A stretch of DNA of 5,138 bases from Bacteroidota bacterium. GTDB taxonomy: Bacteria > Bacteroidota > Ignavibacteria > UBA10030 > UBA8401. The stretch covers positions 1 through 5,138 of the forward strand of contig JAVBYA010000225.1 in NCBI GenBank assembly GCA_030824295.1, read 5' to 3'. Of this stretch, positions 1-5,138 are shown in pieces (position 1 is the first letter of the stretch; each line of letters opens with the position of its first letter). Under the pieces are notes generated by a model that saw nothing but the letters and a program-made list of their open reading frames with translations, was not told where the DNA came from and searched no databases. The translations under genes and the position numbers were made by a program.

Positions 1-873
1 GTGCAGAGTGGTCTGGTGATGTATCCCATCTATCAGTTCGGCAGCGAAGAACAGAAGGATTTCTGGCTCCCGAAACTGGCAAAAGGTGAGAAGATCGGCT
101 GCTTCGGTCTGACCGAGCCCGACTTCGGTTCCAATCCAGGCGGTATGATCACGCGGGCAGAGAAGAAGGATGGCGGCTTCGTGCTGAACGGTGCCAAGAT
201 GTGGATCACCAACGGCACCATCGCCGATGTGGCGGTCGTCTGGGCGAAACTGGACGGCGTGGTGCGCGGCTTCCTGGTGGAGAAAGGGACGAAAGGATTC
301 ACCGCTCCCGAGATGCACGGCAAGCATTCGCTCCGCGCTTCCGTCACCTCCGAACTCGTGTTCCAGGACTGCTTCATCCCGGAAGCGAACCTCCTCCCGA
401 AATCAGAAGGATTGAAAGCACCGCTCATGTGCCTCAGTCAGGCACGCTACGGCATTGCGTGGGGCGTCATCGGTTCGGCCATGGCCTGCTACGATTCATC
501 GCTGCAGTATGCGAAATCGCGCATCCAGTTCGGCAAACCGATCGCAGCATTCCAGATGACGCAGGAGAAACTCGTCCACATGGTCACCGAGATCACGAAG
601 GCGCAGCTCCTCTGCCTGCAGCTCGGCCGGTTGAAGGACCAGGGGAAGATGAAGTTCACGCAGATATCGATGGCGAAACGGAACAACGTCTACTTCGCGC
701 TGGAGATCGCACGCATGGCGCGCGCTATCCATGGTGCGAACGGAATCCTGGACGAGTATCCCATCATGCGGCATGCAGCGAACCTGGAATCGGTCATCAC
801 CTACGAAGGGACGCATGAGATGCACACGCTGATCATCGGTGAGGACATCACCGGTCATGCGGCATTCATGTAA
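1..873 (+). CDS. gcdH: Glutaryl-CoA dehydrogenase-like acyl-CoA dehydrogenase (5' end missing)
   Basis: FAD-dependent acyl-CoA dehydrogenase; the best match by recall is glutaryl-CoA dehydrogenase, which oxidises and decarboxylates glutaryl-CoA to crotonyl-CoA in lysine/tryptophan and aromatic degradation, passing electrons to ETF. The visible 290 residues follow that family closely: SGLVMYPIYQFGSEEQ at the left edge, the FAD/substrate loop CFGLTEPDFGS (34-44), WITNG (68-72), LRAS (111-114), RYGIAWG (149-155), QFG (176-178), LGRLKDQGK (208-216), KRNN (226-229), HGANGI (244-249) and TYEGTHEMH (267-275). E269 aligns with the catalytic base Glu and Y268 with the adjacent Tyr retained in decarboxylating enzymes. 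Family members are about 390 aa, so roughly 100 N-terminal residues lie upstream of the window; the GTG at base 1 is an internal Val codon, not a start. The substrate is inferred: the N-terminal residues that define glutaryl specificity are not visible, so a related short-chain acyl-CoA dehydrogenase is possible. Confidence 0.88.
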   Translation: MQSGLVMYPIYQFGSEEQKDFWLPKLAKGEKIGCFGLTEPDFGSNPGGMITRAEKKDGGFVLNGAKMWITNGTIADVAVVWAKLDGVVRGFLVEKGTKGFTAPEMHGKHSLRASVTSELVFQDCFIPEANLLPKSEGLKAPLMCLSQARYGIAWGVIGSAMACYDSSLQYAKSRIQFGKPIAAFQMTQEKLVHMVTEITKAQLLCLQLGRLKDQGKMKFTQISMAKRNNVYFALEIARMARAIHGANGILDEYPIMRHAANLESVITYEGTHEMHTLIIGEDITGHAAFM

Positions 874-884
874 GAGTACAGCGC

Positions 885-1085
885 ATGAACCTGCTTGAAC
901 AGATCCAGTCCAAGATCTACGAACTCTCCCGCGATGAGCGGGCCCGGCTGCGCGAATGGTTCGATGAGTTCGACGGCGATTCGTGGGACAAGGACTTCGA
1001 TGAACACGTGAAGGCGAAGCGTCTGGAGGAAGCAGCGGCGAAAGCAAAACAACAGCATGCGGACGGACAGTCGGGGGCGGTATGA
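885..1085 (+). CDS. Putative antitoxin of a RelE/ParE-type toxin-antitoxin pair
   Basis: A 66-residue, highly charged protein with no signal peptide or membrane segment. Residues 1-27 (ending LSRDERARLREWF) and 37-57 look strongly helical and flank an acidic linker, FDEFDGDSWD (26-35). The pattern 'L-S-x-x-E-x-x-x-L-R-x-W-F-x-E-F-D-x-x-x-W-D' is one I recall from small proteins encoded directly upstream of RelE-like toxins, so its role is inferred from that resemblance and from the downstream gene. I recognise no ribbon-helix-helix, HTH or AbrB DNA-binding fold. The gene starts 11 bp after the dehydrogenase stop, with only a weak AAGAG Shine-Dalgarno-like sequence 8 nt before the ATG, so it may be read partly from the upstream transcript. 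Its TGA overlaps the next ATG (ATGA). Base composition resembles the neighbours. Confidence 0.72.
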   Translation: MNLLEQIQSKIYELSRDERARLREWFDEFDGDSWDKDFDEHVKAKRLEEAAAKAKQQHADGQSGAV

Positions 1086-1336
1086 ACCATATGGCCGTCC
1101 CGTCGTTCACGGAGTTATACAGCAAACTGCCGCTCCGCGTGCAGAAGTTCACGGACCACAACTTCACCGTGATCAAGGAATATCCGAATCACCCGCTGCT
1201 GCGGCTGCTGAAAGTGGACGGCGTCTGGTCCATGCGCCTCGGCAGCCGGTACCGTGCACTGGGTGTGGAGGAGGATGGAACGGTCATCTGGTTCTGGATC
1301 GGAAAATACAATCACTATACGGCATTGTTCAATTGA
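1082..1336 (+). CDS. RelE/ParE-like toxin of a type II toxin-antitoxin pair
   Basis: An 84-residue protein resembling the compact RelE/ParE/HigB toxin fold; members either cleave ribosome-associated mRNA or act on gyrase, and the target here cannot be told. Visible family signatures: LPLRVQKF (16-23, first helix), YPNHPLLRLLKV (34-45, the 'NPxHPSLxxKK' segment), VWSMRLGSRYRALGV (48-62, basic beta-hairpin with R52, R56 and R58) and GTVIWFWIGKYNHY (66-79, terminal strand). The length is normal for the family. The chosen ATG overlaps the antitoxin TGA, and a G-rich stretch (1073-1080) lies just upstream; an alternative ATG at 1091 would remove three residues but lacks a ribosome binding site. 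The C-terminal segment differs from the GSHxxYD I recall in relatives: here it is GKYNHYT, with Tyr where His is usual and Thr where Asp is usual. It could be a weakened toxin. The family call is fairly secure; activity is not. Confidence 0.78.
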   Translation: MNHMAVPSFTELYSKLPLRVQKFTDHNFTVIKEYPNHPLLRLLKVDGVWSMRLGSRYRALGVEEDGTVIWFWIGKYNHYTALFN

Positions 1337-1339
1337 ACA
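1326..1339. repeat. 14-bp perfect palindrome across the toxin stop codon
   Basis: TGTTCAATTGAACA is exactly self-complementary over 14 bp, with arms TGTTCAA and TTGAACA and no spacer; the flanking bases (T and T) end the symmetry. It contains the toxin TGA (1334-1336) and lies about 78 bp before the guaB start. A spacerless AT-rich palindrome suits a dimeric repressor site better than a hairpin, and it could serve guaB or the toxin-antitoxin module. The symmetry is directly seen; a regulatory role is inferred. Confidence 0.4.
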
Positions 1340-1365
1340 TCGGACACACACATTCCCACCATCGC

Positions 1366-1399
1366 CGAAGGATGCACTCTGCATCCTTCGCGTGTTTTT
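1366..1399 (+). terminator. Intrinsic (Rho-independent) terminator after the toxin gene
   Basis: CGAAGGATGCA (1366-1376) and TGCATCCTTCG (1380-1390) form a perfect 11-bp stem around a CTC loop; opening the last A-T pair gives a 5-nt loop. CGTG and a run of five T (1395-1399) follow. The run is short and offset 4 nt from the stem, so termination may be incomplete. There is no A-run on the left side, so it should act on + strand transcripts only. It separates the dehydrogenase/toxin-antitoxin unit from guaB. Confidence 0.85.
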
Positions 1400-1404
1400 A
1401 ACAC

Positions 1405-1411
1405 AAAAGGA
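1405..1411 (+). promoter_or_regulatory. Ribosome binding site of guaB
   Basis: AAAAGGA lies 5 nt before the guaB ATG at 1417 and is the clearest Shine-Dalgarno-like sequence in the window. It fixes the guaB start, which also agrees with the family N-terminus. Only 17 nt separate the terminator T-run from the ATG, so a dedicated guaB promoter would have to overlap the terminator or the toxin 3' end; I see no convincing -35/-10 pair there. Confidence 0.7.
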
Positions 1412-1416
1412 CCGGT

Positions 1417-2877
1417 ATGAGATCGAAAAAGATAATCGGCGAAGCGATCACCTATGACGACGTGCTCCTCGTTCCAGCAAAGTCCGCCGTGCTGCCGCGC
1501 GAAGTGGACGTCACCACGCGCCTCACACGCAATATCCGGCTGAATATCCCGCTCCTCTCCGCGGCAATGGATACGGTCACGGAGTCCGAAATGGCGATCG
1601 CCCTGGCACGCGAAGGGGGGATCGGCATCATCCACAAGAACCTCTCCATCGAGCGGCAGGCCGAAGAGGTGGACAAGGTGAAACGTTCCGAGAGCGGCAT
1701 GATCATGAATCCGGTGACGCTCACGGCGGACAAGACCGTCGGCGATGTGCTGGACCTGATGACCAAGTTCAGCGTCTCCGGCATCCCGATCGTGGCGGAG
1801 GGGAAACTCGTCGGCATCCTCACCAACCGCGACCTCCGGTTCCAGCCGAACCGCTCGCTGAAGGTGGCGGATGTGATGACCTCCGTGAACCTCATCACTG
1901 CGCCGCTCGGCACCACGCTCGAAGAGGCGGAAGTGATCCTGCAGAAACATAAGATCGAGAAACTGCCGGTGGTGGACAAGAACGGGAAGCTCAAAGGTCT
2001 CATCACCTTCAAGGATATCCAGAAGAAGAAACGGTACCCGAACGCATGCAAGGACCAGCACGGACGGCTGCGCGTGGGTGCAGCGGTCGGCGTCACTGCC
2101 GATACCATGGACCGTGTGGAAGCACTCGTGAATGCGGGCGCGGATGTGGTCATCATCGATACAGCGCACGGACACTCCAAAGGAGTGCTCGATATGGTGA
2201 AGAAAGTGAAAGCAAAATTCCCGATCGATGTGATCGCCGGGAATGTCGGAACAGCGGAAGCGGCGAAGGACCTCATCAAAGCCGGTGCGGACTGCATCAA
2301 GGTCGGCATCGGTCCGGGTTCCATCTGCACCACCCGCATCGTAGCAGGCGTGGGCGTGCCGCAGGTGACCGCGGTGATGGACTGCGCTGCCGTGGCAAAG
2401 AAGCACAACATCCCGGTGATCGCGGACGGCGGCATCAAACAGACCGGCGACATCGCGAAGGCCATCGCGGCCGGGGCGGACTGCATCATGGTCGGCGGAC
2501 TGTTCGCCGGACTGCAGGAGAGTCCGGGAGAGAAAGTGCTGTATGAAGGACGCACGTACAAGATCTACCGCGGCATGGGCTCCATCGACGCGATGAAGGA
2601 AGGGAGCAAGGACCGGTACTTCCAGGATGTGGAGGACGATGTGCAGAAGCTCGTACCGGAAGGGATCGAAGGGCGCGTTCCATATAAAGGGGAACTGAGT
2701 GCTACCGTGTATCAGATGGTCGGCGGACTGCGTGCTGCGATGGGATACTGCGGCGCGGAGAATATCAAAGCATTGCAGGAGCGGGGCCAGTTCGTGAAGA
2801 TGAGCGCTGCCGGACTGCGCGAGAGCCATCCGCACGACATCCACATCACCAAAGAAGCACCGAACTACCACGGATGA
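1417..2877 (+). CDS. guaB: Inosine-5'-monophosphate dehydrogenase
   Basis: Catalyses the NAD-dependent oxidation of IMP to XMP, the first committed and usually rate-limiting step of GMP synthesis; a cytoplasmic homotetramer/octamer. At 486 aa it is full length (E. coli enzyme 488). The N-terminal ITYDDVLLVP (11-20) is characteristic. A Bateman module of two CBS domains (about 95-143 and 150-205) interrupts the TIM barrel; in this family it binds purine nucleotides and tunes activity. Catalytic parts are intact: NAD-site DTAHGHS (248-254), active-site loop GIGPGSICTTR with nucleophile C304, IMP phosphate-binding DGGIK (337-341) and MVGG (358-361), YRGMGS (384-389), the mobile-flap dyad R400-Y401 and the C-terminal ESHPHD (469-474) involved in monovalent cation binding. 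The start is supported by a good ribosome binding site. Its TGA overlaps the next ATG, so it probably leads an operon. No guaA is visible in the window. Confidence 0.98.
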   Translation: MRSKKIIGEAITYDDVLLVPAKSAVLPREVDVTTRLTRNIRLNIPLLSAAMDTVTESEMAIALAREGGIGIIHKNLSIERQAEEVDKVKRSESGMIMNPVTLTADKTVGDVLDLMTKFSVSGIPIVAEGKLVGILTNRDLRFQPNRSLKVADVMTSVNLITAPLGTTLEEAEVILQKHKIEKLPVVDKNGKLKGLITFKDIQKKKRYPNACKDQHGRLRVGAAVGVTADTMDRVEALVNAGADVVIIDTAHGHSKGVLDMVKKVKAKFPIDVIAGNVGTAEAAKDLIKAGADCIKVGIGPGSICTTRIVAGVGVPQVTAVMDCAAVAKKHNIPVIADGGIKQTGDIAKAIAAGADCIMVGGLFAGLQESPGEKVLYEGRTYKIYRGMGSIDAMKEGSKDRYFQDVEDDVQKLVPEGIEGRVPYKGELSATVYQMVGGLRAAMGYCGAENIKALQERGQFVKMSAAGLRESHPHDIHITKEAPNYHG

Positions 2878-3965
2878 CCGCCGCGCAGAACGACATATTC
2901 CGCGGACGTGTCAACGCACTCCGCACTGCTCTATCGGCAAAGAAACTCGATGCATTCGTCACATCCCACGGAGCGTCGCTCCGCTATCTGTGCGGATATA
3001 CCGGCTCCAACGGGACCCTCATCGTCACCGCACGAACGGCGACATTCCTCACCGACTTCCGCTACAAAGAGATGATGCAGACGGCGGTCACGGCGGACAA
3101 GAAGATGATCGGCAAAGGAAGTCTGCTGCTGCATGCTGCCGACCGCAATGTCTTCTCCGGTCTCCGGCGGATCGCTGTGGAGAAGGAACATCTTTCCGTT
3201 GCGGCCTTTGATATCGTCCGCAACTGTCTCGGTGACAAACGTCTCGTCGCGTCCTCCGGCATCGTTGAGTCACTCCGCACGGTGAAGGATCCAACCGAAC
3301 TCCATCTGCTGAAACAGGCATTCGCGATATCCGACAAGGTCTTCCAAACGATCCTCGGAAGCATTGCGCCGGGAATGACCGAACTGGAACTGTCCGCAGA
3401 GATCTCCTATCTGCACAAGATGCTCGGCGCGGAGAACGATTCGTTCGATGTGATCGTGGCGAGCGGTGAGCGCGGTTCGCTTCCGCACGGGACGGCGACC
3501 GACCGACCGTTCCGGAAGGGGGAGTTCATCACACTCGATTTCGGCTGTCTGTACCAGGGATACCATTCCGATATGACGCGGACCGTCTGTCTCGGCACAC
3601 CGACACAAGAGATGCGGAAGGTGTACGCGATCGTGCAGGAAGCGCAGCAGCGGGGATGCGATGGTGTGAACGCAGGTGCCTCGGCGAAGAAGATCGATGG
3701 TCTCTCCAGGAAGTTCATTGCAGCAAAGGGCTTCGGGAAATATTTCGGCCATTCGCTTGGTCACGGTGTGGGACTGGATATCCATGAACTCCCACGCATC
3801 GCACCGAAGAGCCGCGACATGCTCGTGAACGGGAATGTCATCACCATCGAACCGGGTATCTATCTTCCCGGCCGGTTCGGGATCCGCATCGAAGATACCG
3901 TCGTCGTCCGCGACCACGGCTGCGAAGTGCTGACCGGATCACCGAAAGAATTGATCATCATCTGA
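2874..3965 (+). CDS. M24-family Xaa-Pro peptidase (aminopeptidase P / prolidase type)
   Basis: Cytoplasmic metallopeptidase of the creatinase/prolidase group, expected to cut peptides at Xaa-Pro bonds in peptide turnover. Two domains are visible: a creatinase-like N-terminal domain (about 9-130, with LRYLCGYTGSNGTLIV and TDFRY) and a C-terminal pita-bread domain (about 137-355). All five ligands of the dinuclear metal site are in place: D222 (LDFG), D233 (SDMTRTV), H297 (GHSLGHGVG), E326 (TIEPGIY) and E340 (IRIEDTV). H205 in LPHGT and H293 fit the conserved active-site histidines. At 363 aa it matches the short YpdF/YqhT/PepQ-like enzymes, not the roughly 440-aa PepP. The start overlaps the guaB stop (ATGA) and has no strong Shine-Dalgarno sequence, suggesting re-initiation. 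Whether it is an aminopeptidase P or a dipeptide-specific prolidase cannot be decided from sequence. Confidence 0.93.
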   Translation: MTAAQNDIFRGRVNALRTALSAKKLDAFVTSHGASLRYLCGYTGSNGTLIVTARTATFLTDFRYKEMMQTAVTADKKMIGKGSLLLHAADRNVFSGLRRIAVEKEHLSVAAFDIVRNCLGDKRLVASSGIVESLRTVKDPTELHLLKQAFAISDKVFQTILGSIAPGMTELELSAEISYLHKMLGAENDSFDVIVASGERGSLPHGTATDRPFRKGEFITLDFGCLYQGYHSDMTRTVCLGTPTQEMRKVYAIVQEAQQRGCDGVNAGASAKKIDGLSRKFIAAKGFGKYFGHSLGHGVGLDIHELPRIAPKSRDMLVNGNVITIEPGIYLPGRFGIRIEDTVVVRDHGCEVLTGSPKELIII

Positions 3966-3966
3966 C

Positions 3967-5138
3967 ATGAAAAAAGTCCTCATTATCGCCTATTATTTCC
4001 CGCCGCTCGGCGGCAGCGGCGTCCAGCGGACGCTGAAGTTCGTCAAATACCTGCCGCAATACGGCTGGGAGCCGACCGTCCTCACCATCGGCAGCACCGC
4101 GTATTACGCGAAGGATGAGTCGCTGCTGAAGGAGATCGAGGCGCTCAACATCCGGGTCATCCGGACCCAATCCACCGATCCGAACGCTGTGCTGCATAAG
4201 AACAACAAAGAGATCGTGAAGATGCCGAAGGAAGGGACGCGCAAGTTCCTCACCTATATGAGCGATATGTTCTTCATTCCCGATAACAAGATCGGATGGA
4301 AGAAGCATGCGGTGAAGGCCGCAACGGAACTGCTCAAGAAGGAGAAGTTCGATGTGCTGTATGCCACCGCACCGCCGGTGACCGATTTCCTGATCGGTGT
4401 GGAGCTCAAGAAGCGGTTCAAGGTGCCGCTGGTGATCGACTACCGCGATTCGTGGATCGATTATCCGTACAAATACTATCCCACCCCGCTGCACCGGCTT
4501 CTGCATTACCGCAAAGAGAAGAACGTGGTGCACAAATCGGATATGATCCTCACCACCAGCCGCCACGTGAAAGAGGAGCTCATCCAGCGTCACAAATTCC
4601 TGGGATATAACGATATCACCATCCTCTCGCACGGATTCGATCCGGCGGACCTGCAGGTGCCGAACAAGAGCGTCCTGCCGCATACGGAGAAGATGCGGTT
4701 CACATATTCCGGTATGTTCTACGGCACCATCACACCGGTCTACTTCCTGCAGGCATTCGCGAAGGTGATGAAGGAACAGCCGCGGCTGCGCGGCCGCATC
4801 GAAGCGTGCTTCGTGGGACTCTTCCGTCCGGAACATATCAATCTGGTGAACCAGCTGGGACTGCAGAACTCGGTGAACCTGCTCGGCTATCTGGAACATA
4901 AGGAAGCGGTGAAGTATCTGCTCGCTTCGGATGTGCTCTGGCTGATCAATCAGGACGACCTGATGACGCCGGGGAAACTGTACGAATACATCGGCACCGG
5001 CAAGAAGATCCTCGGCTGCGTGACGAAAGGGTATCTGCGGACCACCATCGAGGATGCGGGCGGGACATGTGTTGAACCGACGAATGTGGATGCCATCGCT
5101 GCAGCCATCGTTCAGCTCTTCGAGCAATATGAGCGGAA
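3967..5138 (+). CDS. Glycosyltransferase, GT4-like GT-B fold (3' end missing)
   Basis: The frame opens at an ATG one base after the peptidase stop and stays open for 390 codons to the window edge, so only the C-terminal tail is missing (such proteins are usually about 400-430 aa). The N-terminus MKKVLIIAYYFPPLGGSGVQR (G15-R21 glycine-rich acceptor-side loop) is typical of GT4-type transferases of surface polysaccharide and lipopolysaccharide assembly. A first Rossmann-like domain continues through VLYATAPP (130-137) and DYRDSW (158-163); the second begins near FTYSGMFYG (about 245-253) and includes LGYLEHKEAVKYLLASDVLW and PGKLYEYIGTGKKIL (335-349), where K337 and E340 sit in the nucleotide-sugar binding region. 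No signal peptide or membrane helix is seen; it probably works at the cytoplasmic face of the inner membrane. Donor and acceptor are unknown. No strong Shine-Dalgarno sequence precedes the ATG, suggesting coupling to the peptidase gene; further glycan genes may follow outside the window. Confidence 0.9.
   Translation, partial: MKKVLIIAYYFPPLGGSGVQRTLKFVKYLPQYGWEPTVLTIGSTAYYAKDESLLKEIEALNIRVIRTQSTDPNAVLHKNNKEIVKMPKEGTRKFLTYMSDMFFIPDNKIGWKKHAVKAATELLKKEKFDVLYATAPPVTDFLIGVELKKRFKVPLVIDYRDSWIDYPYKYYPTPLHRLLHYRKEKNVVHKSDMILTTSRHVKEELIQRHKFLGYNDITILSHGFDPADLQVPNKSVLPHTEKMRFTYSGMFYGTITPVYFLQAFAKVMKEQPRLRGRIEACFVGLFRPEHINLVNQLGLQNSVNLLGYLEHKEAVKYLLASDVLWLINQDDLMTPGKLYEYIGTGKKILGCVTKGYLRTTIEDAGGTCVEPTNVDAIAAAIVQLFEQYER

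Noticed and set aside
1..3. GTG at the left edge as a start codon of the dehydrogenase
   Set aside because: It aligns with an internal Val of the family (VQSxLVM), about 100 residues in; the gene is cut by the window edge.
201..818. A 205-codon + strand frame inside the dehydrogenase gene
   Set aside because: Arg/His-rich out-of-frame translation with no domain; the real frame carries conserved acyl-CoA dehydrogenase motifs throughout.
2488..2730. A 15-bp direct repeat, ATGGTCGGCGGACTG, at 2488-2502 and 2716-2730
   Set aside because: Both copies encode MVGGL in the same frame of guaB, at two separately conserved family motifs; strong codon bias makes the DNA identical.
1315..2871. A 518-codon open frame on the minus strand, longer than guaB itself
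   Set aside because: It lies almost exactly opposite guaB, whose family motifs are unmistakable. Strong G/C third-position bias removes stops from the antisense frame; the translation is rich in His, Arg and Asp with no recognisable domain.
2969..2983. A GC-rich inverted repeat (CGGAGCG-T-CGCTCCG) near the 5' end of the peptidase gene
   Set aside because: It is fully within conserved coding sequence (GASLRYL), has a 1-nt centre and no T-run; it is explained by codon choice in a GC-rich gene.
3958..5127. A 389-codon open frame on the minus strand
   Set aside because: It mirrors the glycosyltransferase gene, which has clear family motifs on the + strand. The antisense product has the His/Arg/Leu-rich composition of a shadow frame.
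1..5138. tRNA or rRNA genes, CRISPR arrays, insertion sequences and riboswitches
   Set aside because: Coding sequence fills the window except for gaps of 11, 80 and 1 bp; none has room for these elements, and no regular spaced repeats or transposase motifs were seen.

Overview
The window reads as ordinary bacterial chromosome: gene-dense, every gene on the + strand, GC in the high fifties by eye (not counted), and strong G/C preference at third codon positions. The taxon cannot be fixed from sequence alone. The style of the glycosyltransferase (N-terminal FPPLGGSGVQR, C-terminal PGKLYEYIGTGK) and the compact hairpin terminator made me think of a Gram-negative in or near the Bacteroidota/Chlorobiota/Ignavibacteria group, but this is a weak inference.

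Layout: (1) 1-873, the 3' three-quarters of an acyl-CoA dehydrogenase gene closely resembling glutaryl-CoA dehydrogenase; its 5' end lies outside the window. (2) 885-1336, a two-gene module that looks like a type II toxin-antitoxin pair: a 66-aa charged helical protein followed, with an ATGA overlap, by an 84-aa RelE/ParE-like protein. (3) 1337-1416, an 80-bp gap with a perfect 11-bp-stem intrinsic terminator and the guaB ribosome binding site. A 14-bp perfect palindrome straddles the toxin stop codon just before it. (4) 1417-2877, full-length guaB (IMP dehydrogenase). (5) 2874-3965, an M24-family Xaa-Pro peptidase that overlaps guaB by ATGA. (6) 3967-5138, a glycosyltransferase of the GT4/GT-B kind, one base after the peptidase stop and running off the right edge of the window.

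The terminator splits the window into two transcription units: the dehydrogenase with the toxin-antitoxin pair, and guaB-peptidase-glycosyltransferase. In the second unit the 4-bp overlap and 1-bp gap, with weak Shine-Dalgarno sequences for the two downstream genes, suggest coupled translation. The three products (guanine nucleotide synthesis, peptide turnover, cell-surface glycan assembly) have no obvious common pathway.

I found no convincing undescribed multi-gene system. The points most worth a second look are the toxin-antitoxin pair (no DNA-binding fold recognised in its antitoxin; a toxin C-terminal motif that departs from the version I recall) and the palindrome between it and guaB.
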